A DNA stretch of 64,000 nucleotides from Chrysomallon squamiferum. Taxonomy: Eukaryota; Mollusca; Gastropoda; Neomphalida; Peltospiridae. The position numbers were made by a program, and so were the translations under genes. The stretch lies in NCBI GenBank assembly GCA_012295275.1, contig CM022670.1, positions 16,761,698 to 16,825,697 of the forward strand, read 5' to 3'. Positions 22,273 through 34,679 of the stretch are shown piece after piece. Numbering within the stretch: position 1 is the stretch's first letter; every line of letters begins with the position of its first letter. Under the pieces are notes generated by a model. The model saw nothing but the letters and a program-made list of their open reading frames with translations. It was not told where the DNA came from and did no database searches.

Positions 22273-22930
22273 GCAATAACAATAATAATAATGATAATAA
22301 AATAACCAACAAATAAACAAAAATGTAACTGCCATAAACACTATTCTTTTTTTTTTGTTTTTTTTTATTTATTTTAAAGTCATAAACAAACAAACAAACA
22401 AATAAATAAATGAAATAAATAAATAATTAAATAAATAAAATGCTAGAATAAATAATTTAATTAAGTAAAAGAACAATGAAGAAAAGGAAAAAAACAGAAG
22501 TTACAATCGAAAAAAAACAAAAAAAAAAAAAAACAACAGCAACAAATCAAAAGTGAAAAATTAATGTATGTTTGTATGTATTTCGCAGTGATAAGCAAAT
22601 TAACGAAATTAATGAACACTTAAACTGCGAGTGCACAAAGACAGCAGTGATTGTTTTTGGAAAATACAAACAGAAATATTCACCAATTAAAACTCCAGAC
22701 ATTGTCTGCTCAGTGTTTAAAAGAGAATACACAGAGATACATATCTGACATTTTTCCACTGCTTCTGCTTTTATCATTTCGTATTCCTTCTTTTGAAGCT
22801 GAAAGCTCAACATGGAAGTTAATTTGTTTCTACCTTTGCTTACTCAGTTTTATCAGAGATCATCTTAAAGGTTTTGTTTTTATCGGTGCACTGGGAAACA
22901 CAGGGCCTAAAACTGAAAAACATTTTTTTT
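22130..22930. repeat. (AAT)n array and AT-rich spacer
   Basis: A long (AAT)n array runs from about 22197 to 22300, preceded by (AT)n at about 22155-22173. AAAT-type repeats occupy about 22387-22440 and poly-A about 22510-22533. The 22560-22920 stretch is unique, with two overlapping chance frames. Confidence 0.8.
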
Positions 22931-23182
22931 AATTTTTTTTTTTAAAGTTGGCGTGGAGAATCTTGAGCCGGGCGACATGGCGACAGCTCGTCTGCCTCAC
23001 ATTTGCTTGTGGTAACCTCCAGCTTTCCGAGCAGACGTCTGCCAACATTAGGCGGGCCTTTGTCAAATATAAGGCAGCTAGTTTCGATCGAAGGCTAAAA
23101 TCTCGTTCTTTCATATCTCTATAAGCATTTTGCAAACAGGATAGTTATTTCTTGCGTTCGATCAAAAAAAAAAAAAAAAACC

Positions 23183-23213
<31 letters not shown>

Positions 23214-23670
23214 GGAAGAAGAAGATAATGACAATACATTAGAGAGACAGAGAGACAGATAAACTAGACTGACTGGAGACCGTATTGTTTGTTCTCACGC
23301 GCAACATTTGTGCGCATGCAGGTGCCTAGAAACAGTCTCTCTCAGAACGGAAATGGCAACGGAACGCGGAGTGGCGCGGCAAACATTTTCTCATTAAGCA
23401 GTATTTGTCGAGACACGCTATCCTCCTGCCAATTACTGGGTAAATGTACTTGCTTGTTTGACTGTGTGATTCGCAAGTCCCCTAGCATCATAATTCATCT
23501 GTCATTGAAAGTCGGCCGTACAGTGGAGAAACGAAATAAAAACTACAACAAATCTGACACAACAGATAATGAAATTTTAAACATCAGGAACAATATTTTT
23601 ACACAATAAGAGAAATTAAAAAAATGTATTTTAAACGAAGTCGTTCACTGGAAACTGTTCATTGTTTATT
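22930..23670. other. GC-richer islands split by poly-A
   Basis: Positions 22950-23110 and 23270-23520 are unique and GC-richer, separated by A-rich tracts (about 23165-23215). A 106-codon frame (23289-23609) matches no family. The islands are candidate conserved non-coding DNA. Confidence 0.35.
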
Positions 23671-23699
23671 AAAACGACACAAACAACAAAAAAAAAAAA

Positions 23700-24370
23700 A
23701 AAAAATAATATTCAAGCTCGATATTTTATTACTGAAAGTGCAGCTCCCCGAGGCTTTGATGGAAATAATGACAACTGGAAAATTATTATTTGCGTAACTG
23801 ACGGTTGGAGATTCCCCCAGTAACGGCATTCAACTCAGGATGCACCTGACTTCCGCCATTGCATCTCCTCTTCGAAAATTCTTTCGATTTTTTCATAACG
23901 ACTCCTTTTTTTTTTTTTTTTTTGTTGTTGTTGTTTTGTATGACAAGTCATTAGCCAGTCACACTAACATTTTGTTTATTGCCATCTGATGACTCTGGCA
24001 TTAATAACTCCTCGTGTCGTCTCGCTCTTCTCATTATTCCCAGAACAGAATACAAAATTGGCCGTTGTCATGGAGATGCTGTTGATGTCACGTGACTGGA
24101 ATCCATACAGTGAAAAATGTCTTCGTTTTGCAGTATTTTTCACAACAGATAACATGACTATGGTATCTGAATATGTTGCAGTCCCTAAGGAGATGAAGAC
24201 ATCAATAATATATACGTGATATTCAACAAACGTCCGTGACTCTATCGATTAATGAAAAGTCCATATTTTGTTTTGCTTTACAGCGGAATATTAAAACAGT
24301 CTTCTGAATCCATTTTAAAGTAACTCACAGAAAGAAAATCCTAAAGATTATTCGCTAAAATTTAATTCTT
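23700..24370. other. Unique intergenic island
   Basis: A 76-codon frame at 23989-24219 has no recognised domain. The region includes the second copy of the palindrome GTCACGTGAC (24087-24096). Poly-T lies at about 23907-23923. Confidence 0.35.
24087..24096. promoter_or_regulatory. GTCACGTGAC palindromic E-box
   Basis: Second of three identical 10-bp MITF/TFE-type sites, lying in a unique island. Confidence 0.35.
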
Positions 24371-24384
24371 CTTCAAATATCAAA

Positions 24385-24760
24385 TAATTAAGAAGAATCA
24401 GCAGCAGTATTAGTATTAGTAGTTTAAGTAGTAACATTAGTAGCAGTAATAGTAGAATAACAATGGAGGATATTCATATATTTTCAGCTTATAACACTTT
24501 CATAGTGGTGGTGTTAGTGGTGAAAGTAGTAGTAGCAGTAGCCGTAGTAATGGTAGTAGTAGTAATAGTAGAGTTGTAGTAGTAGTAGTTGTTGTTGTTT
24601 TAGTAATATTAGTAGAAGAAGCAGTAGCGGTTACAATAATAGTAAAAGTATTATTAGTAACTGTATTAGTGATAGTAATAGTTGGATTAGAATTATTATT
24701 AGCTGTAATAGTGTTGCAGTAGTAGTAGGAGTGGTAGTAGTTCAAGTAATAAAATGTAAT
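24385..24760. repeat. (AGT/TAG) degenerate trinucleotide array
   Basis: AGT, AGC and TAGTAG units with scattered substitutions occupy the block. The complementary frame reads only Thr/Asn/Leu strings. Confidence 0.9.
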
Positions 24761-24769
24761 TAGTTAACA

Positions 24770-25640
24770 TAGATAAATATGTTTTGATCTGATCTATAAA
24801 GATGGTTGACAGTTATTTTACTTTCATAACCAGATACTGATTTATTTATTTTTTTTATCTTTATTATTTGAACTATTCAGTCACGTATGTACAGATACTA
24901 TTATTTATTTATTAATTTTTTTTTTTTTTTATTATTTTTTCAGAACAGAATGTAAAAATATCATGAACAAAAATCTATATTGCTTTTATTTTTATTTTCT
25001 AACTGAAACTTGTTTTGAAAGTAATTTAATTTTGATGATAATAATCAGTTCATTGTTATACAATGATAATGTAAATACATTGTTTCTTATTTAAAAGACA
25101 AATAACCAAATTAAAATTACATAATAATTGACATTTAAATTAAGAATTTTAATAATAATAATAATAATAATAAATATATACTTCGAGATAGTATTCCTTT
25201 GTATAAGCAGAGATTCTAAATTCATACTGTTATTATTATTATTATATTTTTATTATTATTATTATTATTATTAATATTATTATTTTATCATTACGGAATT
25301 TACAGAAATAATAATAAGATAATAAATATGCTGTATAATAGAACTCTTCTTTCAAAATATTTTCTTTCTCTGACAAAATAATCAGTGATGTAAAAATCTC
25401 TTCATTTAGAATGCCAGATATTTAATCTATCTGTGATTATGGATGTTTTTCGGCTCCAAGCAACGAGTTTATTTCAGTATGTATTCAGGCTAGTTCCAGA
25501 TATATATGCTATTGTGTTATTTTGAAATGTTGATGAATTAGAACAGATTTTAATTTGTGATTCCAGATTTTGATTTTTGTTATGTTTGAGCATCTCATCT
25601 CAGTGTCCCAGTCACGTGTTACCCTCAACTAACTTTCATT
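24770..25640. other. AT-rich spacer with ATT/AAT microsatellites
   Basis: (AAT)n lies at about 25150-25173 and ATT-type runs at about 25231-25282. No gene or motif of note is seen. Confidence 0.65.
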
Positions 25641-25649
25641 CCCAAATGT

Positions 25650-26215
25650 CTAATATATTTATATTTATAATAAATGAAGTTATGATCAAATCTGACAGAC
25701 TTATATATTTTTCTGTAACTGAATCATTCAGAGGATAATAAATATTGTAAAAGAATCAACTAGATCTCTAAACAACTGATATACAAAAAACAACAAAAAA
25801 CATCACTATGGCAGACTCAATTCTGATAAAAGTGATTTCAGGATCCATCTGCATATATACATATATACACAGGCACACACACACACACAAACTCACACAT
25901 AAACATATCTATATTTTTTCTTTCTTTTGATCTCTCTCTCAGTCTCTCTCTGTGTATGTGTGTGTAAAAAGACAGTTAATTAATAAGATTCTTGACTAAA
26001 TGTCACATTTTGTGTGGCAATATATAGACGTGAATAAAATGAATTAACTGGAAACTCTGACTGGATCCATCCTGAAATCTCTTGTATCTGAAATCACAGT
26101 GATGTTTTTTGTGTTTCACTGGTTTAGAGATCAAACTGGTTCTTTTACAATATTTATTATCAGTCTGTTCAGTTAATCTTTGATCTTAAATTCAGCTATT
26201 ATAAATGTATTGTAA
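25650..26215. repeat. Large imperfect inverted repeat (foldback), arms about 120-170 bp
   Basis: The segment at about 25725-25850 reappears in reverse complement at about 26055-26175. Shared words include ggataataaatattgtaaaa, gatctctaaac, acaaaaaacatcac and gatttcaggat. Weaker similarity continues outward to about 25650 and 26215. The 200-bp loop contains AC, CT and GT microsatellites. This is the form of a foldback or MITE-like element, or of an old inverted duplication. Confidence 0.75.
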
Positions 26216-26237
26216 TATATATATATATATATATGAA

Positions 26238-26354
26238 ACTGACTGGATTTACTTATACAAATACTGATTATTTACTTAATTACATTATATATATATATAA
26301 AATGTAATTAAATAAGTAAATAATCAGCATTTGTATAAGTGAATCCAGTCAGTA
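26238..26354. repeat. Near-perfect inverted repeat, arms about 50 bp
   Basis: The left arm begins actgactggatttacttat and the right arm is its reverse complement ending ataagtgaatccagtcagt, with about three mismatches and a 4-base indel. The short loop is (AT)n. It abuts the larger inverted repeat on its left, so the two may be one nested element. Confidence 0.85.
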
Positions 26355-26404
26355 TTTATCACGAAGATAACAATTTATTTTTCGTCTATCTAGGTCAGGC
26401 AGAC

Positions 26405-26668
26405 ATTTATTATTCTCAAAAGAAACCATTTCTCTAGAAACAAGAATTATATACTTTCAAAAGAAGTCATATCTAATGGAAACAAGAATCTATTGTTTTC
26501 AAAAGAAGTCATATCTACCAAAACGCGAACATATTATTTTCAATAATTCGTGTCCACAGAAACAACAATATATTGTCTTCAAAAGACGCCGTATCTATGG
26601 AAACACGAATATATTGTTTTTCAAAACAAGCTGTCCCTATAGAAACAGGAATATATTATTTTAAAACT
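26405..26668. repeat. 39-40-bp minisatellite, about six units
   Basis: Units consist of 'ttcaaaagaagtcatatct', then 'atggaaacaagaatatattg', with roughly 80% agreement. The 62-codon frame through it is a by-product of the repeat. Confidence 0.85.
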
Positions 26669-26689
26669 GTGTGGGACATACTCTTCGTA

Positions 26690-27035
26690 ATTAGCTGACT
26701 TTCGCTGGCGTGATTTCTGTAAAGCCACTTCACGATTTGTGATTTTCCCCACGAAGTCTCTAAGTGCAGAAATCAGATATAATGGCGCACACTGGCTGTT
26801 GGCTGTCTAATAAAAGATGATGATGTGTCAGATCGATACACTGTAGGCGATCGCTGCACGAAAAACACGCAATCTCGATGGAGATGACATGGAAAAGCCT
26901 GACGGAAAAGCGAGGCGTAAAATTATCTTAATTAATATTTGAAGAGCGTATCTAGAAAGATTCGCATGTAACGTCTATCTTGTATCAATATTTTATCGTC
27001 CACGTGAAATACCGTACAGCGATTTTTAAATTGTT

Positions 27036-27068
<33 letters not shown>

Positions 27069-27500
27069 CAGACTGTGTCTTGATATTTAAACTGTGTATT
27101 ATTTACAAACACTTAAGACAACAGTTTTATTTTAATAGTTCGGCTACGTATTTGTACAGTATTTTATCACAGTTTACTTATATATTATTTAGTATATTAT
27201 CAAGTAAATATATCTCTGTTTTCTTCTTGCTTGTATATTTTGACTGAGTATTTATTTATATGACGTTATATATTTTTATCTCAATAACTGAAGATCGATT
27301 TTTCAGCCAGTTTTGTAAGATTTTTAACATCACTGTCTGATCGGAGAATTAAGATATGATCAAGAATTATGAAATGTAAACACTTTTAAAATGTCAAGAT
27401 AATATTACTTTATTCTTTTTTTCAGTTAATATGAATTTTTAATAAATTTTAATATTTAATTAGACAGAAATTTTAAATGACTAAACTTGTCTTCACAAAG
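26690..27500. other. GC-richer island then AT-rich spacer
   Basis: Positions 26690-27010 are unique, GC-richer and without long frames. A 30-base poly-T run lies at about 27037-27066, and AT-rich unique sequence follows. No gene. Confidence 0.45.
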
Positions 27501-27509
27501 ACATCAATC

Positions 27510-27835
27510 CATATAGAAACACAATAAAACATACATATATCAATACATACGTACATACAAACATACACATACATAGACACATACATACATAAACACACAC
27601 ACACATGCATGCATGTCCATATACATAAACCATACAAACATTTATATACACATACATACACAGATATACATACATTAACACACATATTTACGTACATGCA
27701 TGCAAACATACATACACATGAATTATTTTAACTGTATCAGATGCATACGTAAGTAAATCACATACATGCACATGAATCTGCACACATACATACATATATT
27801 TCTTTACGTGTACACGCATCTATTTATATCAGATG
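27510..27835. repeat. Degenerate ACAT/CACA tetranucleotide array
   Basis: 'acatacatacac'-type sequence throughout. Minus-strand frames encode only Cys/Val/Tyr/Met strings. Confidence 0.85.
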
Positions 27836-27839
27836 GATA

Positions 27840-28530
27840 ATAACTCTATCATGACTGCACCAACATCAGCGAATGCACTAACGCCCTCATCTGACGGTAC
27901 AGAAATTAAAAAACAAGAAATTAAAATAAATTAACAAAATAAATGAAAAAGTGAAAACTGGGACAAAACGAACGAAAGCAGACGATGACCAGGTGTCGAA
28001 GTTTCGTGTAACAACGTCGTCTCAAGAATAGAAGATATTTCATTTTCACATCAATGGATTTAATTATTTGTTTGCACGTGCGCAAGCATCGCAGGTGCAG
28101 GCCCGTGAGCACGTGACACAGAGAACAGATCTCGAAAGCAGGCTTCGGCGAGACTTTTTCTTGCATCTCTGTGAACATTTTTTCTTTTCTTTTTTTTCTT
28201 GATTCTTTTTTTTTTTTTTTTTTTTTTTTTTGCTTCTAGTTGATATGAGTATCAAAAGTTGCAATCGTAATTTCAGTTTAATAAAAGTTTTATTTTTTAT
28301 TTTTAATTATTGTTTGTGGATTCGCTTAAATCAAATTATATTATTCTAAAGTTAGTATTGTTTATTGTTAAAATAAAAATAATTATAATAATTTAAGAAA
28401 AATAAATAAATACAAATATAAAATACAAATAAGAAAAATAAACTAAAAACAACAGATAAACACACATCGAAAAGTTGTTAATTTCTAATAATGTATTCTT
28501 ATTATGTTTTGCAAAAAGAAAACAAAAAAA
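27840..28530. other. Unique sequence, poly-T and AT-rich spacer
   Basis: The GC-richer part at 27850-28160 has chance frames on the minus strand and a CACGTG E-box near 28110. Poly-T lies at about 28206-28231 and AAAT-type sequence at about 28380-28440. Confidence 0.45.
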
Positions 28531-28536
28531 AAAGAA

Positions 28537-28555
28537 AATCGGTGCGCCAAGTGAT

Positions 28556-28628
<73 letters not shown>

Positions 28629-28689
28629 ATTTCCAATGGTCTTGTTTTTCTTATGACGTTTCATAAATTTAAACAAGACCATTGGAAAT

Positions 28690-28777
<88 letters not shown>

Positions 28778-28797
28778 CATCACACGGCGCACCGATC
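28537..28797. mobile_element. Foldback element with (GA)n/(TC)n arms
   Basis: The outer ends ATCGGTGCGCC (28538-28548) and GGCGCACCGAT (28786-28796) are exact reverse complements. Inside them come aagtgatattga / tcggcatcacac (imperfect), then (GA)n at about 28560-28625 facing (TC)n at about 28693-28774. The inner arms, 28625-28647 and 28671-28693, are a perfect 23-bp inverted repeat. The centre is only about 23 bp, so nearly the whole element can fold into one hairpin. It looks like a MITE or foldback transposon whose arms have expanded as microsatellites. No clear target-site duplication is seen. Confidence 0.8.
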
Positions 28798-28799
28798 AG

Positions 28800-29270
28800 T
28801 TCCGATCTTTTCACTCGACCGTGCTCCTCAGGTTACTGCTTTCCACCATATTTCACATGCGCACCCCATCCATAACAAGTAGGGGCAGACAGGTAACTAA
28901 ATAGGATGCAGTCGCCGATACAAGCCCAAGAAAAATGTAAACCGATAAATGGCGTTCGGAGGGCGCCTGGGACCCGTGACGGGACCATCGGCAAGCGAAA
29001 GACGGACACGGGTTGGTCACGTGGCCAGTATTTTTATTGCTCTTCGGCATATTATGTAGTTTTAATTTTCACCACCGCTGAAGTTCTGGCTGTCACCATT
29101 TTTTTATTTTCATTTTTTTTTTTTTTTGTTGCACTCGTTCGTTGTCCAAGTGTGCAGACGACACGTCACGTCTGTCGGCTCTCACGCGCCTTACATTAGG
29201 ACACGTGTTCTGTGGCGGGAGAAAATCCGTGAAACATCTTTGCTCCATTATAACTAAATAGCACTTTTGA
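28800..29270. other. GC-richer island
   Basis: The unique block holds GGCGCC at 28962-28967, without a correctly spaced Smad half-site, and CACGTG at about 29018 and 29202. Short frames are unassigned. Poly-T lies at about 29117-29128. Confidence 0.35.
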
Positions 29271-29274
29271 AATG

Positions 29275-29519
29275 TTTTTTTTTTTTTTTTTTTAAAAGAA
29301 AGATTTTTAATAAACACAGTAGAAAAATATCGTTTTTTTTGTTTGTGTGTGTCGAACACGTGATTCGTTCATCGATACTTGACAAGAAAAATATATCAGA
29401 TGTTAAACGAGCATGAGAAAAGCAGTGCTAGAAATTATTTCTGTTTTCTAAAATTTCAAGTATAATAGCAGAGCAAAGCAAACAAACGTACAAATAAATA
29501 ACTAAATAAACAAGAAAAC

Positions 29520-29589
<70 letters not shown>

Positions 29590-29725
29590 AAAAAAAAAAG
29601 TCTGCATGTGCAGAAAATTAGAAAAAACTATTTTATTATCATTAATGAAATTAATTAAATCAATTATCTAAAAAAAAAAATTATAAATATATAAACCACA
29701 TACATATATCCAGAACCCCCCAAAA

Positions 29726-29757
<32 letters not shown>

Positions 29758-30310
29758 CCACAATAGCAAAACAAAAAGAAGAAGAAGAAACCTAAGCTGA
29801 CTTATTAATCATGACGTGACCGTTTCGAATTGATTCGTCGCAGAAAAGTGATAAAACCAGTTCGTGACAGTCCAAATATTCAGAACGGAAAACTAAATTA
29901 ACTCATAGTTTTATTTAACTGCACTGTTTTATCTTCGTATTATATAAACATCTTTTAATATGTGTATATTAGAGAGAGTGAGACACACTTGTATACGTTT
30001 AGTAATGTCATAAAAATGAATAAATCCAATATTAGTAAAGGTGAACATAGTAGAACAAAAAAAATAGAGTAAAAGAAAGTCACAAAGGTAGAGGATGACG
30101 AATTGAAACGAATGAAAGAAAGAAAGAATGAAACAATGTTGAGTATGTTGTCAAATGCCAAGAAGGCAGAAATAAAATAGAAAAGCATAAAGAGAACACA
30201 TCAACTATATTTCTAAGCATTAAACCATAAATTTAATGTGGTAAATGACATATGTTTATATATTTATTTTCCCATGATTACCACAGAATTCTGTTATAAT
30301 GTTATATTAT
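29275..30310. repeat. (GA)n microsatellite and AT-rich spacer
   Basis: Poly-T lies at about 29275-29293, pure (GA)n at about 29525-29587 and poly-A at about 29738-29757. The rest is AT-rich without a gene. Confidence 0.75.
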
Positions 30311-30319
30311 TTTTTTTTT

Positions 30320-31215
30320 TATTTAACCTGTGAAGATTACATTAGCAATGTGACATTTTCTCAAAAGTAACGTACAAAATAACGCTATAAAGACATTTAT
30401 TCTTTCTCAGAATAGTAAACATTATTTAAGAAATATAACATATTCCCATAATTAACATTATGTTAGAAATCCAATATTATTACCAAGTTAAATTACTAAA
30501 AATATAAACATTTGTTATTCATTCTGAGAACTGTGAACATTTTCCAACAGTTCTAGAACAATGTTATACAAATATTCTTTCTCAGAATTGTGAATGTTAG
30601 AAATTTAACATTTACCCATAGATAACGTTTCCAAAAAACTGCTATGAAAGCATGTTATTCTTCCTTAAAATTGCGAACACTATTTTAGAAATATGGCATT
30701 TTCCAAAAATTAACCCACAGTTCTAAAATAATGTAATAAAAACGTTTCTTATTCTTCTTCCGAATTGTGAATATTGATTCAGAAATATAATATTTTCTTA
30801 TAATTAAAACAGTTCTAAAATAATGTTTATAAAGACATTTGTTATGTTTTATGTTTTCATGAAAATTATTTTAGAAAAAACATTTCCCGTAATTAATTTT
30901 AAAATAATGTTATACAAACATTTTTTCTCAGAACTGTGAACACTTTGTTAGAAGTATAATATTTTCCTACAATTAAATCACAATTCTAAAATAATAATGC
31001 ACAAACATTCTTTCTCAGAATTGTGAACACTTTGTTAGAAATATAACTTTTTTTCCTATGATTCTAAAACAATGTTATACATTTGTTATCCTTTCTCAGA
31101 AGTGTTCACATTACTTTAGAAAAATAACATTTTCCCCATCATCAACCCACAATTTTAAAATAACGTTATACAAATATTTGTTATTCTTTCTCAGAACTGT
31201 CAGTATTATGTCACG
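30320..31215. repeat. Diverged tandem array, unit about 95-110 bp, about nine copies
   Basis: Each unit contains the ordered words 'ttctttctcagaattgtgaa', 'ttagaaatataacattttcc', 'ataattaac' and 'ttctaaaataatgttatac'. Copies differ by many substitutions and by deletions, so it is an old array. No coding frame. Confidence 0.85.
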
Positions 31216-31219
31216 AACA

Positions 31220-32348
31220 TAACAACGAATATTAATGAACTGATTTCATTTTTATTGCGTGAGGATAACTCAATATTTTATTCCAGTGTGCGAAAGTCGC
31301 TTGTTTGAGAGTTCTGGTGGATCCGTATTGATTTTGCCATTATTCACTGACACTATTTTCTTTAAGAAAGAATTTTTCTATATTACAGTCATGTTCATCA
31401 TAATTCTGTCAAGCCTTTGTGTCAATATATTTCGTGAAAAAAAAGAAGAAATTCTTGTTATCCTGTTTTAATTTGATCATAAAGAAGAATACTGTTTGTT
31501 TAGTTAAATGTCAACATTCGCAGAGTGTCGGAAAATACGTCTATACGTTAATTAAGTTTAATTAAGAATGACAGAGAAAAGATTTTCGAATGCGTGTCTG
31601 ATTGAAAACCACAGAGATCGTGTATCATTCATTTGCATTATAATTATATTCATGTGTGTGTGTGTGTGTGTCTGTGTGTGTTTTAAGAAAAAGACATGCA
31701 ACAGCAAATCTGTTTTGATCACATTGACTTGTAAACAAAACAGTATTACAAGCACGTTGATATTTAGGACGATAAATTACATTTTCTTTTCTTTTTTATC
31801 TTTTTTATCTTTCCTTTTCAAATTTTCTTAATGATTTTGTTTACTCCCAGCAATAACAAGATTCCGTGGCCTTTCACATTAAAACGAAAACGAAAAAATA
31901 AAAAAAACACACACACACATAAACACACATGCGCGCCTATATTACCACGTATATTACCATACACATGAATATATAAACCAATTACACACCCATACAGATA
32001 TAATTATATCCACATACCACTTAAATTCATAGTTTGTCTGTGTTTCAAACAGACTACTGTAGAAGAGAAAGTCATGAATAATAAAAAAAAAAGAAAAAAA
32101 AGTAAGACTGATTGCTGCAACTCGACTCCCTGTTTGCTGTGGTCATGAACAAAACGATCAATCGATGACTATCACATTGTTGATTGATAGGAAATTCCAG
32201 CCAAAGGCTATACTTTTTTAATGAATCCTTTACCGCTATCTGACACGCGGGCTTAAATCTTGGATTGCAGGTAAACTGTAGCCAATCAATAAATTCCTTC
32301 TTAGCGTGGTATCCAGACACGACAAAATATGCATACATATACATATAG

Positions 32349-32403
<55 letters not shown>

Positions 32404-33050
32404 ATTAATGTATATTCAGGCACGAGTCACATTCCTCTCCTACTAATATGATGCTTTGTAGTTGAAATAGACCACCCAGATAAATATGTAAAAAAAAAAA
32501 AATGTCCTTTCCATGTTAATGATATTTTAAAATTTTCTCTACTCGCACGCAGTTAAATTTTATTTTAAATTGTACCCTGTAGTCAAAGAGAGAAAATCAA
32601 AAATTATAACTTTGATTTATTACTTTTACAGTGGTGATAAAATCGGTATATGTGAATGTGTATATAGTTATTAATGTGGTTGTTGTTTTGTTTCTTATCT
32701 TGTAAAAAACCCCACAATATACATATATCCATTCATGCATGGATATATATATATATATATAAAGACATACATAAATACGTACATAAATACGTACATACAC
32801 ACACACACTTATTTATTATGTTTAATTATCAGTTTAAAAATATTATAATCACAGTCACTAAAACTTTTTGTAAGGATTGTTTTTTTAATAAAATGAATGT
32901 TTAACATAATGCTTATTTTCTCTATTATAATTCTTCTGCTTTTGATTAAATAACAACGACAGCATCACGCAACGACTACATCAACAACATCAAGATACAC
33001 GGCTTTGTTTTAAAAATTTATCATCATCGAAATAAAACAAACAGTAGGAA
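31220..33050. other. AT-rich intergenic DNA with short microsatellites
   Basis: Short (GT)n lies at about 31652-31680. (AT)n then (AG)n lie at about 32348-32401. (AT)n and ATAC-type repeats lie at about 32743-32810. A unique GC-richer patch lies at about 32100-32330. Short frames are unassigned. Confidence 0.55.
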
Positions 33051-33054
33051 CATT

Positions 33055-33490
33055 TTTTATCCCATTTTAAAACCGTTTACACAGAGGCACGTACACACAA
33101 AATCCACTCAGATGGTTCTGTGGAAGCAGATGACTGCGGCTCAGCACGGTAAATTGAATTTCTTCCTGGAGCCAACCAGTTCCACTATTGACCAGAGTCT
33201 GGCTGTAACCCCTGATCCAGATTCTGCTCGTCTTAATGGGTTCGGCAACGCTGGGCAAGAATTCAATCTGGGATGACATTTATGGCTGCTTGAGAAGCTT
33301 TTCGAGTATTGAAAGTCTGAAACCGGCAAGAGAAGGTGTCACTAGAAAACGTTTCATCACGCAGATGAATGTGGATTTCGTTTTTGCGCTAATTCACTGC
33401 TTTTGACATGTTGTCCCTCGTCTTGGTTGGTTTCCAAATATTGGTTTTTTTTAAAGATTCTTCTCCGTTTTATTGTCTTTAGGGTTTCTT
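33055..33490. other. GC-richer unique island
   Basis: Overlapping minus-strand frames (70 and 62 codons) have no recognised domain. Candidate conserved non-coding DNA. Confidence 0.35.
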
Positions 33491-34030
33491 TTTAATAAAA
33501 AATTATTAAAACTGGATTTTTTTTATGTTTTAATAAAATGTTATTTTTAATACACACAGTCTGTTTCAGTACAAAGAGAGGTTGTTAACTTTATAAAATT
33601 GACATGGAAACAAAAAACTTAAGTATTCTTATCTGCTCAACAAGAATTATTGTAATTAATTGTTCATTAAAAACAGATATTGTTTATGTCAGTAATAATA
33701 ATAATAACAACATAAACAACAACAACAACAACACAAATAATAATAATAATAACAATAACAATAACAATCATTAAAGGAATTAACTAAGAACATCAAGTTT
33801 ATTTCATATATTCTTCATCTTAATTTTCTCCGCCATTTGTCAGAATCGCATAACCAAAATCTGACATATGGAACAATTATTTATCAACAGTTATTGGACT
33901 AAATAATCGAAATTATATTTTAAAATAATGAAAACAGTTTTACACTCATCATCTTTATTCATTGTTATTTTTCAAAACATCCTTTTTTTTTTTTTTTTTT
34001 TTTTCTTAACGACATTATCATCATTTCCCC
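33490..34030. other. AT-rich spacer
   Basis: AAT/AAC trinucleotide sequence lies at about 33693-33770 and poly-T at about 33982-34004. No gene is seen. Confidence 0.65.
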
Positions 34031-34039
34031 ACTCATCTT

Positions 34040-34480
34040 CTTTGAAAGCCAACTTGAGAGTGACACATCACACACACACATTAATAACGACATACTTAGC
34101 CGCCGGCTAGCGAAACCCGTACTATTACCGTCCTCATCATTATACCGTTGCGGTCATTATCGGTGATCGTGACTTCTTGCAAAAATCGTCTCTGAAAAGA
34201 AGCCTTATTAAGCCTGTCACTGACGTCAATGCGGAACACAGCGGGCTGAGGGGTAATAACAGTTATTAGCGGAGAGAACAAGCGATGGCAAAGTTACACG
34301 GAACGTCACCGTTCGGCAAGCGGAGACGTGAATTGTACTGTTTTGGTATTCACTACAATAGAATGATGAGACCAGCCAAATGCCTCGCCGTGTATTTATG
34401 TCAGTGTTTATCATTATTAGTGTCATATCAGATTCCGTTTGTCCACACTGGTTTATCTGATGTGGGCATGCAAATAGCAT
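34040..34480. promoter_or_regulatory. GC-richer island with a CRE palindrome
   Basis: This unique block contains TGACGTCA at 34221-34228. The 172-codon frame beginning at 34285 continues into simple repeats and shows no domain, so I do not call it a gene. Confidence 0.35.
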
Positions 34481-34502
34481 TTAAATTTATGTTCTTGTTG
34501 TT

Positions 34503-34675
34503 TTACGTTTTCCTTTCTTTTCTTTCTCTTTCTTTCTTTCTTTTTTCTTTCTTTCTTTCTTTCTTTCTTTCTTTTTTCTTTCTTTCTTCTTCTTCTTCTT
34601 CTTCTTCTTCTTCTTCTTCATCATCATCATCATCATCATCATTATTATTATTATTATTATTATTGATTATTATTA
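34503..34675. repeat. Compound microsatellite TTTC - TTC - ATC - ATT
   Basis: Adjacent tracts of (TTTC)n (about 34515-34585), (TTC)n (34586-34618), (ATC)n (34619-34640) and (ATT)n (34641-34672) differ by one change at each step. It produces the poly-Ser and poly-Leu stretch in the overlapping frame. Confidence 0.95.
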
Positions 34676-34679
34676 TGGA

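Noticed and set aside
28962-28967. GGCGCC as a fifth BMP element
   Set aside because: Neither strand has a GNCN half-site at the required spacing.
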